A stretch of DNA of 29,704 nucleotides from JBCCEJ01 sp039030335 (GCA_039030335.1 JBCCEJ010000072.1:1-29704), one strand, 5' to 3'. Shown: positions 15,419 through 24,060, counted from the first letter of the stretch. Notes: generated from the sequence alone by a model not told the origin. Program-made: numbers and translations.

Positions 15419-17106
15419 TGGCCGGCCACGAGACCAAGGGTCTCAACGCCCCCGACGAGGTCGGCGATCCGGGCGTCGCAGAGCGCCAGATATCCACCGA
15501 CCGTCATCGCGACGAGGGTCGAACGCATGGGCAAATCGAGCTGGGTCGGAGCGGCGTTGCAGCCTGTGTCGCGCTGGGCACGCTGATCGGCTGGGTGGCC
15601 TGGCCGCTCGGTAGCAACCGTCCCTGGTCGCTGGCAATACTGGAGTTTTCTGTCGCGGGCATCGTCGGACTGCTCAGCCTTCGGGCCGCATTGGGGCGGG
15701 GCAGCCCGGAGCTTCGGCAACGCGGCGCCAGGGTCGCTGTGGCAGCGCTGATCGGCTGGGTGGGTATGGCTGCGTTTGCGCTGGTGCCGTGGCCGACGGC
15801 GTGGCTCGCCAGCGTCAACCCCCACGTCGCGGAGCTCCAATCGGTGCGCCCGGGCATATACCAGGCTGCGCCACTCAGTATCGATGTCGGCAGCACCCTG
15901 GCACTGGTGTTGAAGTATGCGAGCTACGTCGGTGTTTTCTGGTTGACGTTGGTGCTCGCCTGTACCCGTCGGAGGGTTATTGCGCTCGCCTTTGCAGTCC
16001 TTGCTGTGTGCACGGCTCAGGGCGCGTACGGCACCATCGTGCAACTGGCCGGCGACGGCGCGGATCTCTGGAATCCCGGCTTTGCGAACGGTTATGCGTC
16101 AGGTACCTACGTAGGACGCAATCACTACGCCGGTCTCCTGGTGCTGGGTCTGGGACTTGCGACCGGGCTGGTGCTGAGCGGCACCAGCGCGGCCAGGTCC
16201 TACGGGCTGCGCGGCGCCGTCGAGACGGTGGTGAATTTTCTGATGGGCCCCGGCGCCTGGCTGGCGTTCGCGCTGGCCTGTATGGCGGCCGGGCTGATTC
16301 TGAGCGGCTCGCGCGGCGCATTTGGCGCGTGGCTCCTGGCCGCGTTTTCGGCAGTCCTGTGGCAGCGCGGCTGGACACGGCGCGCGCGGCCATCCGTGCT
16401 GGTGGCCGCCGTTGTTCTGGCCGCGGCCGTGTGGGTGGGGCCTCACAATCTGGTGTCCCGTGTCAGCGAACTGGGCTTCGACAGCAACCGTCCGGCGCTC
16501 GTCAGTTCTACCGTGGACCTGATCGGGCAGTCCTACTGGCTCGGCGCCGGTGCCGGATCATTCGAGTGGCGTTTCCCGGCCGTTCGTGGGGCTGAGTTTG
16601 GCGCTTTCTACTATCAACATGCGCACAATGACTGGCTCGAGATGGTGGCCGACCTCGGCGTCCTCGGCGCGGTGCCTCTGTACGTTGGGATCGGCATTGC
16701 CCTGGCACGCTCAATAGGCGGCGCGCGTCGTCGTCATGACCGCCTGGCGCGCGGGATCGCCACCGGTTCGGCTATAGGTGCCATCGCGTTCTTATGCCAT
16801 GGTCTCGTGGATTTCAACTTTCAGATTCCGGCCAATGGCTTTTACTTTTTCGTGCTGTTGGGGCTCGGCCTGAACGCCGCAGACCGGGGCTGCATGCCTG
16901 CGGCACTCGACTCACCGGAGCGTCGTTACGACCGCGCCCGATACGGAGATGAAGCGCGCGCAGCCGACCTGCATGCAGAGGCCGTGCCGTCGCGGGCCGG
17001 TGTGGTGAGCCATCTCGAGGACCGTCGCAATCGTCCGGACCCTGCCGAGCCAAGCGGGACTATCCGGCGGACGGGCAAGCCTGCGTCGGAACGGCCAGGT
17101 GACTGA
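15418..17106 (+). CDS. O-antigen ligase/polymerase family membrane protein (Wzy_C type)
   Basis: The 562-residue product has about ten hydrophobic segments, one large periplasmic loop and hydrophilic tails at both ends. Family marks are RNHYAG at 234-239, SGSRGAFGA near 296-304 and the HAHNDWLEMVADLGVLGA block at 401-418, which is the conserved end of the Wzy_C (O-antigen ligase/polymerase) domain. It would join lipid-linked repeat units on the periplasmic face, or ligate the glycan to an acceptor. Start is the ATG in the TGATG overlap with the TPR-like gene. The 100-residue C-terminal extension is Arg/Pro-rich and may be disordered; the next gene starts within it by eight bases. Whether it polymerises or ligates cannot be decided from sequence. 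Confidence 0.85.
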   Translation: MAGHETKGLNAPDEVGDPGVAERQISTDRHRDEGRTHGQIELGRSGVAACVALGTLIGWVAWPLGSNRPWSLAILEFSVAGIVGLLSLRAALGRGSPELRQRGARVAVAALIGWVGMAAFALVPWPTAWLASVNPHVAELQSVRPGIYQAAPLSIDVGSTLALVLKYASYVGVFWLTLVLACTRRRVIALAFAVLAVCTAQGAYGTIVQLAGDGADLWNPGFANGYASGTYVGRNHYAGLLVLGLGLATGLVLSGTSAARSYGLRGAVETVVNFLMGPGAWLAFALACMAAGLILSGSRGAFGAWLLAAFSAVLWQRGWTRRARPSVLVAAVVLAAAVWVGPHNLVSRVSELGFDSNRPALVSSTVDLIGQSYWLGAGAGSFEWRFPAVRGAEFGAFYYQHAHNDWLEMVADLGVLGAVPLYVGIGIALARSIGGARRRHDRLARGIATGSAIGAIAFLCHGLVDFNFQIPANGFYFFVLLGLGLNAADRGCMPAALDSPERRYDRARYGDEARAADLHAEAVPSRAGVVSHLEDRRNRPDPAEPSGTIRRTGKPASERPGD

Positions 17107-18532
17107 TTCCGCCGACGTACCACGGAGCCCGCCGCTCTACGGCAAAACCGGCGTGGTCGCGACCATTACCGGTACGGCACTGGCCGTTCTGGCGCTCCCG
17201 GGCGATACGCGGGACGCCGACGGCATGATACTGCCGGCCGCTATCATGACGTGCGGGTTAGGGCTGGCACCGGTGCTCGCGAGCCTCCAACACTCGCGCG
17301 CCTTGCTGCGTATGGAGTACCTGCTGCCCTTCGGCCTGGTTTACTGGTTGCTACTTGATCTGCTGCAAGGTGCCGGCGAACTCGGTGAAGTCACGGCCGA
17401 AGGTGTGGAGTCTGCCTTTATCGCGATCGGGGTCTTTGGTGTCGGGATCTACGCGGCTGCGTGCGGTGGACCCTGGACCTTGCCGCGTGCGATACGGCAC
17501 TCGGCGGTATCTCTGATCGGCCCGCGCACGCTGTTCGCACTATGCTGTACGTGTTTTGCGTTAGGCATGTTTCAGTTTGCCTACGCGGCCGGGTTCGATC
17601 CGCTCGCGATGGTTTTCTACGCGGGCACGAGCCGCTGGATGGCACCGTGGTCCAGCGGCCGTCTGGGCGGGTGGGCGCAGCTGATTTCGCACCTGACCTA
17701 TTTCGGTTACCTGGTGCCAGCGTTGGCTGTCACACTCGGTATACGCATAGGTTGGAGCCGGCTCGCGACCTGCATCGCCGTGCTGATGGCGATTGTGATC
17801 CTCGTGTTTCTCGCGCAGGGCGGCGGGCGCAGGGTGATCGGCGTCATGGCCGGCGCCGCGCTCGTTGTCTGGATCCTGGCACAGCCATACCTCGATCTGC
17901 GCCGGGTACTGGTCATCCTGACTTCGTGTGCCGTCATCCTGCTCTCGATGGAGGTAATGCTCGAATACCGGACAAAGGGTCTGTCCGTGTTCCTGAGTGA
18001 ATGGGATGTCCCACTCGACGAGGGGCGCGTCCATGTCGATGACAACTTGCTGCGGCTTGCCCAAACCATCGAAATCATTCCGGCCAAGCACGATTACGTC
18101 TACGAGAAGCAGCTGGTGTACGCGGCGGTACGCCCGATACCGCGAGCGATCTGGCCCGGAAAGCCGACCGGCCCGGGCTTCAATCTCGGCGAGTTCCTGG
18201 GCACGCCCTGGGTATCGCTTTCATCGTCGACAGTCGCGGAGTGGTATTCGATAGGGGGGTTTCTGACCGTGTTGCTCGGTGGGCTCGCCTACGGTTCTCT
18301 GGCGCGCGCCGGGTCCGCCCTATGGCTCGTAACGGACCGACCCGTCGGGCGCCTGGTCTACGGGGTGTATGCGATGGCCCTGTTCGCAGGGTTGCGATCG
18401 ATGCTCGACCTGGTGCTGATGAGCTACATGCTGCTCGGCTGGATGGTCGTGTGGTGGCTGTTTGTCGGCCGCCACCGTCCGGCGCGACCCAAGGTGGTGT
18501 CGGCCGCCCCTGTGCCCTTGGACCGAGGCTGA
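17099..18532 (+). CDS. Oligosaccharide repeat-unit polymerase, Wzy-like
   Basis: The 477-residue product is highly hydrophobic, with about 11-12 predicted membrane segments. A periplasmic stretch holds RPIPRAIWPGKP, a GPGFNLGEFLG segment and STVAEWYSIGG, a pattern I associate with O-antigen/oligosaccharide repeat-unit polymerases. It differs from the Wzy_C protein just upstream, lacking RNHYAG and HNDWLE. It probably extends undecaprenyl-linked repeat units in the periplasm. Start is a GTG overlapping the end of the upstream gene by eight bases, with GGAACGG shortly before. Having two polymerase-class proteins in sequence suggests one polymerises and the other acts as ligase or on a second polymer. 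Confidence 0.78.
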   Translation: MTDSADVPRSPPLYGKTGVVATITGTALAVLALPGDTRDADGMILPAAIMTCGLGLAPVLASLQHSRALLRMEYLLPFGLVYWLLLDLLQGAGELGEVTAEGVESAFIAIGVFGVGIYAAACGGPWTLPRAIRHSAVSLIGPRTLFALCCTCFALGMFQFAYAAGFDPLAMVFYAGTSRWMAPWSSGRLGGWAQLISHLTYFGYLVPALAVTLGIRIGWSRLATCIAVLMAIVILVFLAQGGGRRVIGVMAGAALVVWILAQPYLDLRRVLVILTSCAVILLSMEVMLEYRTKGLSVFLSEWDVPLDEGRVHVDDNLLRLAQTIEIIPAKHDYVYEKQLVYAAVRPIPRAIWPGKPTGPGFNLGEFLGTPWVSLSSSTVAEWYSIGGFLTVLLGGLAYGSLARAGSALWLVTDRPVGRLVYGVYAMALFAGLRSMLDLVLMSYMLLGWMVVWWLFVGRHRPARPKVVSAAPVPLDRG

Positions 18533-18536
18533 GCGG

Positions 18537-19607
18537 ATGGGCCAACAGGTCGTCGTCGTCACCAATATTCCGTCTCCGTATCAGGTGGAGTTGTTCGACG
18601 CGGTGAGCGCGAGCGGTCTGGATATCTGCGCCGTCTACGCGTTTCGACACGAGGCGGCGCGGAGGTGGCAGGCGCGAGACCTCGGGCACAGCCATCTGTT
18701 TCTCGACGAGCAGCCCGTCGCGGCACGTGCGGCGGTACTGTCGGCCGGGCTCACCGTATTCTCGATGTACCGGCATCCAGTGCTTCGCGACTACATGTGT
18801 CAGCGCCGCGCTGCGGGATCCCCCTGGTGCTTCTGGGGAGAGCGCCCCGGTGCGCGCCGCACGGGTGTAGCCGGGCGCTGGTATCGGCGTTGGCGTCTGG
18901 GCGCCCTACATCGATCCGGCGTGCCGATCTGGGGTATCGGCCAGTGGGCAGTGACGGGCTATCAGCGTGAATTCGGTATGTCTCGGCAGTACTTCAACAT
19001 GCCCTATTTCTCGAATCTGAGACGCTTTGCCGACGTTCCGGTGCACAGGTCGACCGACAAGGCCCGCACACTGTTGTTTTCGGGTTCACTGATCGCCCGC
19101 AAGGGCGTGGATCTGGTGGCCGCAGCATTCGCACGTGCCGCCCGGCGAGACGCGCACCTGCGCCTGGAGATCCTCGGCTTCGGCAAGCTCGAAGCGTCCC
19201 TCCGCAGGCAGTTGGCAGGGCTTGGCGATCGGGTGCGGTTTCATGGCTTTCGCGACTGGGACGAACTCCCCGAAGTCTACGCGCGTGCCGATGCCCTGAT
19301 CGCGCCGTCGCGCTACGACGGGTGGGGTCTCATCATCCCGGAGGGCCTCGCGGCAGGCTTGCCCGTGATCGGCTCGGACGCCATGGGGGCGGCGTGGGAT
19401 CTACTCGAGTCCGGCGTCAACGGATGGCGGGTAAGAGCCGGCGAAGTCTCGGGGGTAGAGGCTGCGATCGGCGACTTTGCCGCGCTGTCGCAAACACGTC
19501 TCAATGAGATGCGCCGGGCGGCGCGGGCGAGCGTCATGCAGCACCAGCTATCACATGGCGTCGAACGGTTTTGCGCCGCGGTCGATGGTACGAGGGGCGC
19601 GTTTTGA
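18537..19607 (+). CDS. Glycosyltransferase, GT4-like
   Basis: The 356-residue product is a GT-B-fold, probably retaining glycosyltransferase. The N-terminal half begins VVVVTNIPSPYQVELFDAV, as GT4 enzymes that act on cell-surface glycans do. The C-terminal half has LFSGSLIARKGVDLVAAAF, the phosphate-binding segment, and PSRYDGWGLIIPE near 257-269, where the usual EX7E motif reads D-X7-E. There is no membrane segment; association with the membrane through basic residues is usual. It would transfer a nucleotide sugar to the lipid-linked repeat unit in the cytoplasm. The ATG follows the polymerase stop by four bases. Its stop overlaps the TTG start of the next glycosyltransferase gene. Donor and linkage cannot be predicted. 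Confidence 0.85.
   Translation: MGQQVVVVTNIPSPYQVELFDAVSASGLDICAVYAFRHEAARRWQARDLGHSHLFLDEQPVAARAAVLSAGLTVFSMYRHPVLRDYMCQRRAAGSPWCFWGERPGARRTGVAGRWYRRWRLGALHRSGVPIWGIGQWAVTGYQREFGMSRQYFNMPYFSNLRRFADVPVHRSTDKARTLLFSGSLIARKGVDLVAAAFARAARRDAHLRLEILGFGKLEASLRRQLAGLGDRVRFHGFRDWDELPEVYARADALIAPSRYDGWGLIIPEGLAAGLPVIGSDAMGAAWDLLESGVNGWRVRAGEVSGVEAAIGDFAALSQTRLNEMRRAARASVMQHQLSHGVERFCAAVDGTRGAF
19592..19597 (+). promoter_or_regulatory. Ribosome-binding site supporting a TTG start
   Basis: GAGGGG lies six bases before the TTG at 19604. That TTG also forms a TTGA overlap with the stop of the preceding gene, so both spacing and coupling support it over an ATG-less extension further upstream. Confidence 0.6.
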
Positions 19608-20857
19608 CCGGGTGGCTGGATCGGTCAGCCCCGCGTGAGGCACTCGGCCCCGGACAGCCGCTCAGGATCCTGGTGGTGATCCCGACGTACCTGCCCGCGG
19701 TTCGATTTGGCGGCCCGATCGTTGCTGCGCACGGCCTGAGCCGTGCGCTTGCAGACGTGGGACATGATGTCCAGGTGCTCACCACGGACGCAGACGTGGA
19801 TGGGCGGCTCGCGGTGCCAGTGGATACACCGGTGGTGCGCGATGGCGTCACAATAAATTACTTTCCGTATCGATCTCACTTCGCCGGCCTCGGCCGACGT
19901 CTGTACGTGGCCCCACGCCTCGCCGAGGCCGCCACCCGGCTATTGCCACATGCCGATATCGTCCACCTGCATTCGGTGTTTCTGTGGCCCACGCTACGGG
20001 TTGCACGCCTTGCTGCCAAAGCGGGGAAGCCCTACGTCGTGACACCGCACGGCATGCTCGACGACGTGTTGATAAAAGCGCGCGGCCGGGTACGCAAACG
20101 ACTTTGGATCGCACTTTTCGAGCGCCGCACTTTGCAAGAAGCCGCCGCGATCCACGCCACCTCCGAACTCGAGGTGCAGCAACTGGAGCAGATGGGGTTC
20201 GGACCACCGGCGCTTCGGCGCGTGGCCAACGGGCTGGACGCCGATCTGACGGCGTCGCCCGCCGAGCCTGCAGCTGCGAGGCGCGCCGGCGAGGTGCTCT
20301 GCCTCGGGCGATTGAACTGGAAAAAAGGTTGCGAGGTGCTGCTGGATGCCATTGCGCGGCTCCCGGCCGCGACTTTGACCTTTGCCGGCACTGGGGAAGC
20401 ACACTATGTCGAGTCGCTGAAACGGCGCGCAATGAACCTTGGCATCGGTACACGCGTGCGCTTCGAAGGTCAGGTCGGGCCGGATGCACGCCGCGCGCTT
20501 CTGGACCGGGCGCAGTGCCTGGCGTTGCCATCGCGCTCAGAGAATTTTGCGCTGGTCGTGGCAGAAGCAATGGTACGTCGCTGTCCCGTTGTCGTCAGTG
20601 AAGCGGTTGGGCTGGCGACGGCTGTACGCGACGCCGGTGCGGGCTTCGTGGTGCCGGACGGGGCGCCCGCCCTGGAGACGGCGCTCAGGCAGGTCTTGGC
20701 GGGGCCGGCCGCCGCTGCCGAGATGGGCCGGCGTGGCCGCCGCTACGCGCTCGAACACTTCAGCTGGGAACGGGTTGTGCCGCAGATGGAGTCGCTATAT
20801 CGCGATGCGATGGCAGCCGCATACCCGGCGCGAAGCCGTGGGCAGAGATCGTGCTGA
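19604..20857 (+). CDS. Glycosyltransferase, GT4 family
   Basis: The 417-residue product has a GT-B fold. A leader of about 20 residues precedes ILVVIPTYLPAVRFGGP, the glycosyltransferase 4-like N-terminal start, and VTPHGMLDD is the usual acceptor-side motif of this group. The C-terminal half has LGRLNWKKGCEVLLDAI and PSRSENFALVVAEAM (309-323) with a regular EX7E (Glu313, Glu321). It is soluble and presumably acts on the cytoplasmic face, adding one sugar of the repeat unit. TTG start with a strong GAGGGG. The last seven bases overlap the start of the GT2 gene. Given the fucose genes upstream, it or its neighbours may be the fucosyltransferase, but nothing in the sequence decides which. Confidence 0.9.
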   Translation: MTGWLDRSAPREALGPGQPLRILVVIPTYLPAVRFGGPIVAAHGLSRALADVGHDVQVLTTDADVDGRLAVPVDTPVVRDGVTINYFPYRSHFAGLGRRLYVAPRLAEAATRLLPHADIVHLHSVFLWPTLRVARLAAKAGKPYVVTPHGMLDDVLIKARGRVRKRLWIALFERRTLQEAAAIHATSELEVQQLEQMGFGPPALRRVANGLDADLTASPAEPAAARRAGEVLCLGRLNWKKGCEVLLDAIARLPAATLTFAGTGEAHYVESLKRRAMNLGIGTRVRFEGQVGPDARRALLDRAQCLALPSRSENFALVVAEAMVRRCPVVVSEAVGLATAVRDAGAGFVVPDGAPALETALRQVLAGPAAAAEMGRRGRRYALEHFSWERVVPQMESLYRDAMAAAYPARSRGQRSC

Positions 20858-21747
20858 ATTCCATCACCGTGCTGATTCTCACCTTCAACGAAGAGGCCAA
20901 CATCGGTCGTACGCTCGCGCATCTGGACTGGGCGCAGGACGTGGTCGTGGTCGACAGTTTCAGCACTGACTCGACGGTTGAGATCGTGAAATCCTTTCCC
21001 AACGTGCGACTGTTCCAGCGTGTGTTCGACCGTCATGATCTGCAGTGGACCTTCGGTCTGCACGAGACCGGCATCCGCACTGACTGGGTGCTGGGGCTCG
21101 ATGCTGACTGGCAGTTGACGGACGCGTTCCGCCGGGAACTGGCCGGCCTGGACCCGGGTGACGTATGCGGATTCTTCGTACACTTCGACTTTGCCGTATA
21201 CGGGCAGAAACTGCGCGGCGCTCTGTATCCGCCAGTCATAGCGCTGTATCGACGGGACGCAACACGCTACATCATGCACGGCCACGGACAGCGTGCGCAC
21301 GTTAGCGGCAAACTCTCGGAACTGCGCGCGCGCGTGACCCACGATGACCACAAGACGCTGGCGCAGTGGTCGCGCGCGCAGGCCCGGTACGCGGAGCTCG
21401 AAGCGCGCTACCTCGTCGCCACGCCATGGCGTGAGCTACCGCTGAGTCATCGCTTGCGGCGGGCCTACGTCGTCATGCCGTGGTTGACTCCGCTGGTGTT
21501 TCTCACGGCACGGCGCGGGTTGCTCGATGGTCGGGCCGGGGCGCTGTACGCCCTGCAGCGGGCGATCGTCGAACTGATGATCGCAGCCTTCATGTTGGCG
21601 CGGCATTTTCCCGGAGCGCCAGACGCACGTCTCGACTCGTCGGACGAGCGGACGGTGCCGATGCCGCCGACGCCTGGTACGGTGCACTCTGCGGCTGACT
21701 CGCCGCCTTCGTTGGACCCGCAGGCACGCGCGGGACGTGAACCGTGA
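20851..21747 (+). CDS. Glycosyltransferase, GT2 family (WaaE/KdtX-like)
   Basis: The 298-residue product has a GT-A fold typical of inverting GT2 enzymes. ITVLILTFNEEANIGRTL opens the nucleotide-binding domain, VVVVDSFSTDSTVEI follows, and the metal-binding motif is Asp84-Ala-Asp86 in LGLDADWQLT. The N-terminal pattern resembles the WaaE/KdtX group of lipopolysaccharide-core transferases. Toward the C-terminus (about 205-255) hydrophobic helices suggest membrane contact, and the last 45 residues are Pro/Ser/Asp-rich and likely disordered. GTG start inside the end of the preceding gene. It forms a GTGA overlap with the carbamoyltransferase gene, so it is part of the same coupled series. Confidence 0.88.
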   Translation: MLNSITVLILTFNEEANIGRTLAHLDWAQDVVVVDSFSTDSTVEIVKSFPNVRLFQRVFDRHDLQWTFGLHETGIRTDWVLGLDADWQLTDAFRRELAGLDPGDVCGFFVHFDFAVYGQKLRGALYPPVIALYRRDATRYIMHGHGQRAHVSGKLSELRARVTHDDHKTLAQWSRAQARYAELEARYLVATPWRELPLSHRLRRAYVVMPWLTPLVFLTARRGLLDGRAGALYALQRAIVELMIAAFMLARHFPGAPDARLDSSDERTVPMPPTPGTVHSAADSPPSLDPQARAGREP

Positions 21748-23513
21748 GCCGGACGCGCGAAGGGCGTCCCATTTTGGGTTTGAACGCGTTTCACGGAGAC
21801 GCTTCGGCATGTGTGGTGCACGACGGCAAGGTTGTTGCCGCGGTGGAAGAAGAGCGTTTCAGCAGACGGAAACACGAAGCCGGATTGCCACGCATGGCGA
21901 TCGAACACTGCCTTAGCGCAACCGGCCTGAGACCACAGGAACTCGGTTGCGTGGCCGTCAACGCAGACCCACGGGCGCGACGACTGGCGAAGCTCGGATA
22001 CGCGTTGCGCAGCGGTGGCCGGCCCGCCTTGCTCTGGTCTCGGCTTCGCCACCGGCGTCAGCGTGCGAATCTTGGCGAGGCGCTGAACAACGCAGGACTC
22101 GGATTCGCCCGAGACTGCGTAATCGAGCCCGTAGAACATCACACCTCGCACCTCGCGTCGGCTGCGTTGGCTTGCGGGTGGGATGAGGTCGTCGCCGTCT
22201 CGATGGACGGGTTCGGAGATTTCGCGAGCAGCGCGTGGGGTGTATGCACGAAGGGGGCGCTCGCGCTACGCGGAGAAGTTCGTTTTCCGCACTCCGCGGG
22301 CGTTCTGTACCAGGCGGTCACCCAGTACCTGGGGTTCACCGCCTACGGCGACGAATACAAGGTCATGGGACTTGCCGGCAGCGGCGATGCCGGCGCCGTG
22401 CCCGAGCTGGACGACATGGTTGAGCTGCGCCGACATGGCGAGTTTCGCCTTGCGCTCCGCTTTTTCCGCCATCACCGGGAAGCGGTGTCGTTCGTGTGGT
22501 CGGACGGTACGCCGAGAGTCGGTACGTTGTTCAGCGACGAGCTGACCGAGCTGCTCGGGCCGCCGAGGGCAGCTGACGAGCCATTGACCGCGCGGCACCG
22601 GGACGTAGCGGCGGCGCTGCAGCGCGTCTATGAGAAGATTTTCTTTCACGTGTTAGAGGCTGCCGCGCAATGCGCGCCGGATACTCGACGGCTGGCGCTC
22701 GCAGGTGGCTGCGCGCTCAACAGTCTGGCGAATGGCTCGATCCGTTCGCGGAGCCCGTTTGAAGCTGCCTATGTGCCGCCGGCAGCCGGTGACGCCGGTG
22801 GTGCAGTAGGTGCGGGTCTCACGGCATGGCTCCGGCGTAACCCGGGTAGCGTCATCGCGCCTGTAGACCATGCGTATCTCGGACCAGAGGTGCATGACGG
22901 GCAGATCGCCGCAACGATCGCTGAAGCACGCGAAGCGTTGCAGACCGCCGGGTGCGTGGTCGAGGAACGCGACGACGCGTCGCTGTTCGACGAGACGGCC
23001 GCGATAATCGCCGACGGCGGCGTGGTCGGATGGTTCCAGGGACGAGCGGAGTGGGGACCACGGGCACTTGGAAACCGCTCGATTCTGGCCGATCCCCGTC
23101 GGGTCGATATGCGCGAGACCCTGAATCGTAAAATCAAGCTTCGCGAGAGCTTTCGACCGTTCGCTCCGGCGGTGTTGGAAGACGCCGCGCATGCGTGGTT
23201 CGAACGCGGCGACGCAGTGCCCTTCATGACCGAAGTGGTGCCTGTCAGGCCAGAGCGTCGACGGCAGGTACCCGCGATCGTGCATGTCGACGGTACCGGA
23301 CGGCTGCAAACGGTATCCGCACGCACCAATCCGCGCTTCCATGGTCTTATAGAAGCGTTTCAACGCAAGACCGGCGTACCGATGCTGCTGAATACCTCGT
23401 TCAACGAGAACGAACCGATCGTGACGCGGCCGGCTGAAGCCCTCAGCTGCTTTCTGCGTACTGGCATGGATCGCCTCGTGCTCGGCAATACCGTCATCCG
23501 CCGGCGCGGATGA
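21744..23513 (+). CDS. O-carbamoyltransferase, NodU/CmcH/TobZ family
   Basis: The enzyme uses carbamoyl phosphate and ATP to form carbamoyl-adenylate and moves the carbamoyl group to a hydroxyl. The 589-residue product has the Kae1-like N-terminal domain: LGLNAFHGDASACVVHDG (11-28), EEERFSRRKHE, the iron/active-site HHTSH (132-136), and MDGFGD (154-159), then GGCALN (321-326). The C-terminal carbamoyl-phosphate domain has GRAEWGPRALGNRS (433-446). Length and domains fit the family. It closes the coupled polysaccharide series (GTG start, GTGA overlap with the GT2 gene). I infer that it carbamoylates a sugar of the repeat unit, by analogy with NodU on Nod factors; the acceptor is unknown. Only 35 bases separate it from the next, apparently unrelated gene, and no terminator is seen between them. 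Confidence 0.93.
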   Translation: MSRTREGRPILGLNAFHGDASACVVHDGKVVAAVEEERFSRRKHEAGLPRMAIEHCLSATGLRPQELGCVAVNADPRARRLAKLGYALRSGGRPALLWSRLRHRRQRANLGEALNNAGLGFARDCVIEPVEHHTSHLASAALACGWDEVVAVSMDGFGDFASSAWGVCTKGALALRGEVRFPHSAGVLYQAVTQYLGFTAYGDEYKVMGLAGSGDAGAVPELDDMVELRRHGEFRLALRFFRHHREAVSFVWSDGTPRVGTLFSDELTELLGPPRAADEPLTARHRDVAAALQRVYEKIFFHVLEAAAQCAPDTRRLALAGGCALNSLANGSIRSRSPFEAAYVPPAAGDAGGAVGAGLTAWLRRNPGSVIAPVDHAYLGPEVHDGQIAATIAEAREALQTAGCVVEERDDASLFDETAAIIADGGVVGWFQGRAEWGPRALGNRSILADPRRVDMRETLNRKIKLRESFRPFAPAVLEDAAHAWFERGDAVPFMTEVVPVRPERRRQVPAIVHVDGTGRLQTVSARTNPRFHGLIEAFQRKTGVPMLLNTSFNENEPIVTRPAEALSCFLRTGMDRLVLGNTVIRRRG

Positions 23514-23548
23514 CCAACGGCGCGCGCACAGCGTGTTAAGATTCGCGC

Positions 23549-24040
23549 ATGCATAACGCACGGGAAATTCTCGACCTGACACGCGAGAGCCGCGATCTGG
23601 CCAGGCTTATCGACGTGTACGAGAGCAACTACATTCGCCTCACGCGGCTCGCCCCGGAGTTGGAGGATATGCGTGGCAATGTCGTGTCCAGCGTGTCTGG
23701 TGCGCTGGATCTGTATCTGTCGATCTATGAGCGGAGCCGCTACACGACGACGCTTGGACTCACCTACCGCTTTGCCGAAACGGGCCGCGTGCTACTCGAA
23801 CCGCACGCCAGGCTGCGCGTCTATCACGATGTTCGCGCCGTCGAACTGCTATCCCACACGCGTCGCCGACGGTCGCGCCTGATCCGTCCGTGGCGTCCGG
23901 GTCGTCGCCCGGAGCTCGATCGAAAGTGGGAGATGAACCGCTTCTTGCAGAAGTGGCTCGGCTTCTGTCACCGGCAGGGGCATCTGTTCCTGGCTGTGAC
24001 CGCCCGGCAGGTGGACGACGCGCTGCTCGAACCCGTCTAG
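23549..24040 (+). CDS. DUF1249 (YqiB-like) family protein
   Basis: The 163-residue soluble protein resembles the gammaproteobacterial DUF1249/YqiB family. Matching elements are NYIRLTRLAPELE near the start, the SRYTTTLGLTYRF strand pair in the middle, RVYHDVRAVEL, and MNRFLQKWLGFCHRQGHLFL near the end. The biochemical role of the family is not established to my knowledge; in E. coli yqiB lies beside nudF, cpdA and parE. Here it stands alone after the polysaccharide locus, 35 bases beyond the carbamoyltransferase stop. A TAAGAT (23537-23542) lies too close to the ATG to leave an ordinary leader. It converges on the lytic transglycosylase gene, with 20 bases between the stops. Confidence 0.88.
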   Translation: MHNAREILDLTRESRDLARLIDVYESNYIRLTRLAPELEDMRGNVVSSVSGALDLYLSIYERSRYTTTLGLTYRFAETGRVLLEPHARLRVYHDVRAVELLSHTRRRRSRLIRPWRPGRRPELDRKWEMNRFLQKWLGFCHRQGHLFLAVTARQVDDALLEPV

Positions 24041-24060
24041 ACCCGACGAAGTTCAAACCT

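Noticed and set aside
15184..16044. A 286-codon open frame antisense to the TPR-like and polymerase genes
   Set aside because: Hydrophilic Arg/Gln/His-rich product without motifs, spanning the junction of two coupled plus-strand genes.
5943..23513. The classical exosortase-linked (XrtA/PrsK/PrsR) exopolysaccharide locus
   Set aside because: Although a PEP-CTERM-like protein is nearby, the locus has no exosortase, PrsK/PrsR-type two-component genes or asparagine-synthase-like gene; it is a different kind of Wzy-dependent locus.
22653..23582. A 309-codon open frame antisense to the carbamoyltransferase gene
   Set aside because: Same reasoning: shadow of a firmly identified gene, with no domain or ribosome-binding site.
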